The notes under the pieces were generated by a model. It searched no databases. It was not told the DNA's origin and worked only from the letters and a program-made list of their open reading frames with translations. From NCBI RefSeq assembly GCF_004358425.1, contig NZ_CP037948.1, positions 496,001 through 560,000 of the forward strand: DNA of 64,000 bases, given 5' to 3'. Numbering within the stretch: position 1 is the stretch's first letter; the number at the start of each line of letters is the position of its first letter. Positions 59,385 through 64,000 of this stretch are shown in pieces. The stretch comes from Qipengyuania sediminis. Its GTDB lineage: Bacteria > Pseudomonadota > Alphaproteobacteria > Sphingomonadales > Sphingomonadaceae. The position numbers and the translations under genes are program-made.

Positions 59385-59933
59385 TTATCTCGCCGTCGTA
59401 CGCAGCAGAGTGAGCTTGGCCCTGCCGACCTTGCGCTCCGCCGCGATCTCGAGCCCTGCGACCGTGATCTCCTCGCGGCCGTCGGTCTCGAGCGAGATCC
59501 AGCTTTGCGGCCCGATCCAGCCCAGCCGCAGCATCCGATCAAGCGCGACCTGCCCCGCGCCGGTGCCATAGGGCGGATCGAGCAGGATGAGGTCGTAGGC
59601 TGCGGGCGCCGGACCGAGGTGCAGTACCGAGCCCGCTTGCACCACCGCCTTCCCGCGCGCGCCGAGCGTATCGATATTTGCGCGCAGGGCCTTCAACGCC
59701 TCCCCGTCCTGCTCGACGAACAGGCAGCTTGCCGCCCCGCGTGACAAGGCTTCGAGCCCGAGCGCGCCTGAGCCCGAGAAGAGGTCCAGCACCGGCAGCC
59801 CGTCGAAGCTGCCGAGGCGGCTGACAAGCATCGAGAACAACGTCTCGCGCGTGCGATCCGCCGTGGGGCGCGTGGCATCACCCTTGGGCGCGACCAGCCG
59901 CCGCCCGCGCCACTCGCCTGCAATGACCCTCAT
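59385..59933 (-). CDS. rsmD: 16S rRNA (guanine966-N2)-methyltransferase
   Basis: SAM-dependent methyltransferase, 182 residues. N-terminus RVIAGEWRGRRLVAPKG, SAM motif VLDLFSGSGALGLEALSRGA and the catalytic DPPYGTG (N6/N2-adenine/guanine-MTase motif) match RsmD. Its ATG overlaps the rluB stop, so the two rRNA modification genes are one operon. Confidence 0.94.
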   Translation of the reverse strand: MRVIAGEWRGRRLVAPKGDATRPTADRTRETLFSMLVSRLGSFDGLPVLDLFSGSGALGLEALSRGAASCLFVEQDGEALKALRANIDTLGARGKAVVQAGSVLHLGPAPAAYDLILLDPPYGTGAGQVALDRMLRLGWIGPQSWISLETDGREEITVAGLEIAAERKVGRAKLTLLRTTAR

Positions 59934-60685
59934 GCCCGTTTCAGCGTCTTTCGGAAGCGTTCAACATCGATTTGGCGGATCTCGATTGCGGCCCCGCGCG
60001 GCAGATCGGCGAGCTGGAAGGGGCCGTAAGCGGTCCGTAGCAGGCGGCTGACCTGGAGGCCGAGATGTTCGAGCACGCGCCGCACCTCGCGGTTCTTGCC
60101 CTCGGTCAACGTCAGCACGATCCAGCGGTTGCGCCCGCTCGAGCGTTCGAGATCGGCCTCGATCTTGCCGTAACGGACGCCATCCACCTCGACCCCTTCC
60201 ACCAGCTCGTCCAGCATGGCTTGCGTCACATCGCCAAAGGCGCGCGCGCGATAGGTGCGGGGAATACCCGATGACGGCAGCTCCATCGCGCGCTTCAGTT
60301 CGCCGTCGTTTGTGAGCAGCAGCAGCCCCTCGGTGGTGAAGTCGAGCCGTCCGACCGGCATCAGCCGGGGCGACCCTTTGGGCAAGGCGTTACGAAGCGC
60401 GGTATAGATCGTCGGCCGCCCGCGCGGATCGCGCTCCGCGGTGATGAGGCCGGAGGGCTTGTGGAAAGCGAACAGCCGGGCGGGCTCGGCCAGCGCCACC
60501 GGCTTGCCGTCCACTGTCACGCCCTTGAGGTTGGCGAGCTTGACCGCAGGCGTCTCCAGCACCTTGCCCGCCACCGCGACGCGCCCGTCCGCGATCATCC
60601 GCTCGATCTCGCGCCGGCTCGCCACCCCGGCGCGCGCGAGCAGTTTTGCGATGCGGTCGCCGGTGGTGGGGAGGTGGGTGGGCAT
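59930..60685 (-). CDS. rluB: 23S rRNA pseudouridine synthase RluB-like
   Basis: RsuA/RluB/E/F-family pseudouridine synthase of 251 residues. An N-terminal S4 domain (AKLLARAGVASRREIERMI) and the catalytic Asp in GRLDFTTEGLLLLTNDG; the C-terminus has NREVRRVLEHLGLQVSRL. Probably modifies U2605-type positions of 23S rRNA, though RluE/F paralogues cannot be excluded by sequence alone. Confidence 0.9.
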   Translation of the reverse strand: MPTHLPTTGDRIAKLLARAGVASRREIERMIADGRVAVAGKVLETPAVKLANLKGVTVDGKPVALAEPARLFAFHKPSGLITAERDPRGRPTIYTALRNALPKGSPRLMPVGRLDFTTEGLLLLTNDGELKRAMELPSSGIPRTYRARAFGDVTQAMLDELVEGVEVDGVRYGKIEADLERSSGRNRWIVLTLTEGKNREVRRVLEHLGLQVSRLLRTAYGPFQLADLPRGAAIEIRQIDVERFRKTLKRA

Positions 60686-60726
60686 GGCGGGCGCCCTACG
60701 CTACCCGATAGCCATTATCCATATTG

Positions 60727-60817
60727 CGTTCGTGCTGAGCCTGTCGAAGCATCGCCTTTGATCTTCGCGAAACCGCTGCGGCCGAAGTGCGGCCCTTCGA
60801 CAAGCTCATGACGAACG
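60727..60817. repeat. Second type of palindromic repeat
   Basis: CGTTCGTGCTGAGCCTGTCG (60727-60746) and the inverted, imperfect CGACAAGCTCATGACGAACG (60798-60817) flank 51 nt. The sequence GTCGAAG..CTTCGAC and CTGAGCCTGTC form is a widely scattered intergenic palindrome in sphingomonads. This differs from the CCCCGG-type units at the other three sites. It lies between rluB and the Rieske gene. Confidence 0.6.
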
Positions 60818-60829
60818 GTTTTTGCAGGT

Positions 60830-61990
60830 CTATGGCCTCGCCAGCTCGGCCTGCAAAGTCTCGTGATAGGCGCGGATGCCCGTTTCCATGGCGCCGAGCA
60901 GCAGTTCGCGCACCGCCCCGCTTTCCAGCCCCTGTTGCCCAAGCTCGGCGGCGCGGAAGTCCTCGCTGGCGAAGACCCCCCCGTCGAGCAGCGCCCAGCT
61001 CTTCTCCCAATGCGCGCGGGCCTTATCCGTCGCGGGCGGCTCGGGGATGAGCATGAAGTCCTCGACCAGCGTCAGGTCGTGCGCCTGCGGCATCATGGTC
61101 ATCACGTTGATGTAATCGGGGCTGGGAATGATCAGCGCGCCGGGGACGAGCTGATAGGCGAAGGTCACCACCCGGCGCAGCGCGGCCATGTCGCCAAGAT
61201 CGACGCCTGCCATCTCCTCCAGCCGGCCGACAGCGGATCGGGTGAAAGGCCCGATCATATCGCCCGCGGTTACCCCATCCTTGAAGAACGGGCCGATGGT
61301 CGCGGCATGGAGGCGCGTGACATGGTAGCTTTCGAGGAAAGCATCCACGATCAGCTTCCAGTTCGCGCGCACGGTATGCGTCTTGCGGCGGAACAGCGTG
61401 TGCCCGGCGGTGCCGAATGCGTACAAATCTTCCCCCAAAGCGCGCGAACCGGAAAAATCGGCGCCTTCGCGGGGGGCGAACCAGATGATCCCGCCAGCCT
61501 CCAGGCTCGGGAGTTCGACGAGCCCCATTGCGCTCTTGTCGAGGCCGGGGAAGGCGTCGGGACGGGGCAAGGCGAGCAGCCGTCCGTCCACCGCATAGGT
61601 CCAGGCGTGATAGGGGCAAACCAGCCGCTTGCTGCAGACGACCTCGCTGCCTTCGACCAGCCGGGTGCCGCGGTGGCGGCAGACGTTGAGGAAGACATGA
61701 GCGGCACCTTCCGCGTCGCGGGTAACGAGCAGGGGCCGGCCGGTGGCATCGTGCGGGACCGCCATGCCCGGTTCGGGCAGCAGCGCGGACGGCACGAGGA
61801 TTTGCGGCATCCGCTCGTAGAGTGCGGCTTTCTCACGCGCGAAATGGGCGGGGTCGGTATAGACGCTGGCAGGGACGCTGCTGGTCTCGGACCGCCGCGG
61901 CTGACCACCCGAGGCCACCTGACAGGCGAGAGCGAGCTGCCCCGCCGTCGGCCGCAGCGGCATGTTCGTGGTGGGGGATGCGGTGGCCAT
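60830..61990 (-). CDS. Rieske-type aromatic ring-hydroxylating dioxygenase alpha subunit
   Basis: Rieske non-heme iron oxygenase, 386 residues. The [2Fe-2S] site is CRHRGTRL and CPYHAWTY; the mononuclear iron site has [13 protein letters not shown], with the 2-His-carboxylate pattern. No ferredoxin or reductase gene is adjacent, so electron transfer partners must lie elsewhere. The substrate cannot be predicted; related proteins act on choline, carnitine or aromatic compounds. Divergent from the AmpG-like gene. Confidence 0.88.
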   Translation of the reverse strand: MATASPTTNMPLRPTAGQLALACQVASGGQPRRSETSSVPASVYTDPAHFAREKAALYERMPQILVPSALLPEPGMAVPHDATGRPLLVTRDAEGAAHVFLNVCRHRGTRLVEGSEVVCSKRLVCPYHAWTYAVDGRLLALPRPDAFPGLDKSAMGLVELPSLEAGGIIWFAPREGADFSGSRALGEDLYAFGTAGHTLFRRKTHTVRANWKLIVDAFLESYHVTRLHAATIGPFFKDGVTAGDMIGPFTRSAVGRLEEMAGVDLGDMAALRRVVTFAYQLVPGALIIPSPDYINVMTMMPQAHDLTLVEDFMLIPEPPATDKARAHWEKSWALLDGGVFASEDFRAAELGQQGLESGAVRELLLGAMETGIRAYHETLQAELARP

Positions 61991-62063
61991 CGCGTCTGTT
62001 CCCGTTCAGCTTGCGGCGCTAGTGTCGCAGGTTTCTTGGGGTGTGGATAGAACGGGAAGGCAT

Positions 62064-63791
62064 ATGGTAGAAGCCACTGCAGCGAAGAAACCGTCGAGCT
62101 GGCGCGTGCTTGGCACTGCGCTGCGCAATCGCAAGACGGGCTTTATGCTGCTGTTCGGCTTTGCCAGCGGGTTGCCCTTCGCGCTGTTCCTGGGCACGCT
62201 CTTTGCCTGGCTGACCGAGGCGGGGGTCGATCTCGAGACCATGGGGGTCTTCAGCCTGATCGGGCTCGCCTACGCCTTCCAGTTCCTGTGGTCGCCGCTG
62301 ATCGACAAGCTCGACCTGCCTGTGTTGCACCGTCTCGGCAAGCGCAAGCAGTGGATCGTGCCGATGCAGCTGCTGCTCGGCGGCATCCTGATTACGATGA
62401 GCCTGCTCGATCCCGGAAGCGCGCTTGGGGTCTTCAGCCTGCTTGCCGGCCTCGGCGCCTTCGCCAGCGCCACGCAGGACATCGCGATCAACGCCTGGCG
62501 CATCGATGTTGCCGACGAGCGGGCGACGCTCGATATCCTCTCCACGATATACCAGATGGGCTACCGCCTGTCCTCGCTCGTCGGCGGGGCGCTGGCGCTG
62601 ATCATCGCGGCGCGGATCGGCTGGCCGCAGACCTATCTGGTGCTTGGGCTCATCATGCTCGGCATCGGCCTCGTCGGCATCTTCGCGCCCATCGCTGACA
62701 GCCCCGACAGCGATGTCGCCAACGAAAGCGAGCTACAGGTTCGCGCGCTGCGCCGGGCGGGGGAGCTGGCGCCGGTGGTGCGCTACCGCGCGCTGGCGCT
62801 GGTGGGCCTGCTGTGGGCGGGCGCGATCACGGTCGTGCTCACCTTCATGATCGCCTCGCTCACCGCCGCGCCCGAGGCGCGACCGGACCCCACCGAGTTC
62901 ACGCTCAACTGGGGCCCCTGGATCATCGTCGCGACGATCGTGCTGCCAGCGCTCATCGCAGGCTGGCTGGCAGCGCAGGAGAAGCGCGGCCTCAACCTGC
63001 TTGCGGCGGAGGCGCCGCCCGCGCGGGGCGCCAGCTATGCCGCTGATCATCTCTACCGCGCGCTGGTGCTGCCGCTGGTGGAGTTCGTCGGCCGCATGGG
63101 CTGGTCGCTGGTGCTGATTCTGGCGGTGGTCCTCACCTATCGCATCTGCGATGCGATCTGGGGCACCTTCGCCTACCCGTTTTACCTGGGTGAGCTGCAG
63201 TATACGAAGGATGAAGTGGCGGTCGCTTCCAAGTTCTTCGGGGTCGGCGCGATCGTGCTCGGGCTCGCGATCGGCGGCTGGATGCTGACCGCGCTGGGCC
63301 GTATGTTCACGCTGCTCCTGGGGGGTCTGCTCGCGGCATTGACCAATCTGCTCTATGCCGACTTGGCTGCCGGGGGGCAGTACATGGGAGCCTTTGCCTT
63401 CAATACCGGCTTTGCCGCGCTGGTGTCCAGCTTCCCCGGCGGCAGCCCAAAGCTCGCGACCCTGATGGCGGTCATCGGGGCCGAGAACCTCGCCATCGGT
63501 ATTGCGGGCGCGGCTTACATTGCCTGGCTGTCCTCGATCGTGTCGAAGCGTTTCAGCGCGGTGCAATATGCGCTGCTGTCTTCGCTGACGCTGCTGGTTG
63601 GGACGTTGGGGCGCGGTGCTTTGGGCCAGATGATCGAGCGGCAGGGCTACTTCGACGTCTTCGTGCTGACGACCTGGATCGGCATCGCGGCGATGGTGCT
63701 GGTGGGGTTCGAGTGGTGGCGCCAGCGGCGCAGCGCGAACAGCGGGGTCATCGCGCCCGAGGCACGAAGCGCCGCTGTCCCGGCAGAGTAG
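62064..63791 (+). CDS. ampG: MFS transporter, AmpG-like muropeptide permease
   Basis: Inner-membrane permease of 575 residues and about 12-14 helices. The N-terminus GFASGLPFALFLGTLFAWLTEAGVDLETMGVF and FLWSPLIDKLDLPVL match AmpG, which imports anhydro-muropeptides for peptidoglycan recycling. FASATQDIAINAWRI is also an AmpG landmark. Longer than E. coli AmpG (491 residues) because of a central loop of about 70 residues. Start ATG 62064 with GGGAAGG upstream; an ATG at 61962 lies in the divergent leader and is unlikely. Confidence 0.85.
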   Translation: MVEATAAKKPSSWRVLGTALRNRKTGFMLLFGFASGLPFALFLGTLFAWLTEAGVDLETMGVFSLIGLAYAFQFLWSPLIDKLDLPVLHRLGKRKQWIVPMQLLLGGILITMSLLDPGSALGVFSLLAGLGAFASATQDIAINAWRIDVADERATLDILSTIYQMGYRLSSLVGGALALIIAARIGWPQTYLVLGLIMLGIGLVGIFAPIADSPDSDVANESELQVRALRRAGELAPVVRYRALALVGLLWAGAITVVLTFMIASLTAAPEARPDPTEFTLNWGPWIIVATIVLPALIAGWLAAQEKRGLNLLAAEAPPARGASYAADHLYRALVLPLVEFVGRMGWSLVLILAVVLTYRICDAIWGTFAYPFYLGELQYTKDEVAVASKFFGVGAIVLGLAIGGWMLTALGRMFTLLLGGLLAALTNLLYADLAAGGQYMGAFAFNTGFAALVSSFPGGSPKLATLMAVIGAENLAIGIAGAAYIAWLSSIVSKRFSAVQYALLSSLTLLVGTLGRGALGQMIERQGYFDVFVLTTWIGIAAMVLVGFEWWRQRRSANSGVIAPEARSAAVPAE

Positions 63792-64000
63792 CTAATCCGG
63801 CAGCTCGCCGTTCAGCCGCAGCACTTCGCCCGCGAGATAGAGCGAGCCCGCGATCAGCACCGGCAGGCTGTCGGCCGGGAGGCAAGCGAGCGCCTCAGGG
63901 ACATCCGCCGCCTTGTGACCGCCCAAGACTGCGGCCGGGTGGTATGCGTGCCCCGGCACGGGCACCGCGGTCACGCTGGCGAGGCTTGCGCGCATCGGTT
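63792..64000 (-). CDS. folC: FolC bifunctional folylpolyglutamate/dihydrofolate synthase, C-terminal fragment
   Basis: Only the last 68 codons or so are in the window; the gene continues beyond base 64000. The tail PVLIAGSLYLAGEVLRLNG is the standard C-terminus of FolC (Mur ligase family), where LIxGSLYLAGxVL is conserved. FolC adds glutamate to dihydropteroate and folates. It converges on the AmpG-like gene with stops adjacent. The ATP-binding P-loop is outside the window. Confidence 0.8.
   Translation of the reverse strand, partial: PMRASLASVTAVPVPGHAYHPAAVLGGHKAADVPEALACLPADSLPVLIAGSLYLAGEVLRLNGELPD

Noticed and set aside
60690..61010. Small frames with LRQAQHER-type peptides next to the repeat at 60727-60817
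   Set aside because: This peptide string arises from translation of a common palindromic repeat and does not indicate a gene.
1..64000. tRNA, rRNA, CRISPR arrays, insertion sequences, prophage
   Set aside because: I scanned for cloverleaf T-loops (GTTCGAATCC-like), regular spacer repeats, transposase or integrase motifs and found none that could be supported by eye.

Overview
The window looks like chromosomal DNA of a high-GC alphaproteobacterium of the Sphingomonadaceae or a close relative. The evidence is the PEPxxWA-type C-terminal sorting signals on two secreted proteins (7974-8579 and 53742-54368), two large TonB-dependent receptors, the infA-maf-RNase E/G-yacG and lepB-rnc-era clusters, a membrane pyrophosphatase downstream of a histidine/nusB/thiL operon, and dense packing in which many neighbours overlap by 1-19 nt (ATGA or TGATG junctions). 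No rRNA, tRNA, CRISPR array, intact insertion sequence or prophage was seen. The species cannot be fixed from the sequence alone.

Layout. 1-6.3 kb: tail of a GIY-YIG protein, topA, two small or foreign-looking genes, then the leftward operon lepB-rnc-era. 6.3-16.4 kb: pgi, a PEP-CTERM protein, a DEAD-box helicase, a CDP-alcohol phosphatidyltransferase, glutathione reductase, tspO, ubiK, recO, and a convergent pair of lipid-linked-sugar enzymes (GT2-GtrA and PMT-like). 16.6-21.5 kb: metZ, apaG, a LysR regulator, then the leftward infA-maf-RNase E/G-yacG cluster. 21.7-33.5 kb: a TonB receptor with an unusual inserted domain, a flavoprotein, uvrC, a secreted prolyl oligopeptidase, and a probable Fur-controlled iron-siderophore receptor plus PepSY membrane protein. 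33.5-40.1 kb: tesB and the leftward hisG-hisD-nusB-thiL-(hppA) series; thiL appears to start at CTG. 40.1-44.8 kb: DUF2332 gene, then the overlapping leftward operon bolA-pirin-SDR-epoxide hydrolase-like, and a J-domain gene. 44.8-49.5 kb: an accessory segment of GST, reductase-like, VOC, DUF1428, HxlR and MpaB-like genes containing at least four broken or truncated genes; it separates the J-domain gene from cobS, which are neighbours in many alphaproteobacteria. 49.5-64 kb: cobS without a following cobT, a class A penicillin-binding protein, two hotdog thioesterases, a second PEP-CTERM protein beside a winged-helix/TPR regulator, uvrD, a W-rich secreted protein, rsmD, rluB, a Rieske oxygenase, an AmpG-like permease and the end of folC.

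Most of the window is core metabolism and information processing. The least ordinary items are: the Cys-repeat domain inserted in the TonB receptor at 21673-24606; the decayed accessory segment at 44.8-49.5 kb with an orphan promoter at its left edge; a near-perfect inverted pair of Fur-like boxes at 29998-30057; the CTG start of thiL; an HxlR operator that overlaps a leaderless-looking start; and palindromic REP-like repeats at three intergenic sites. I saw no convincing wholly new multi-gene system such as a defence island or a biosynthetic cluster.
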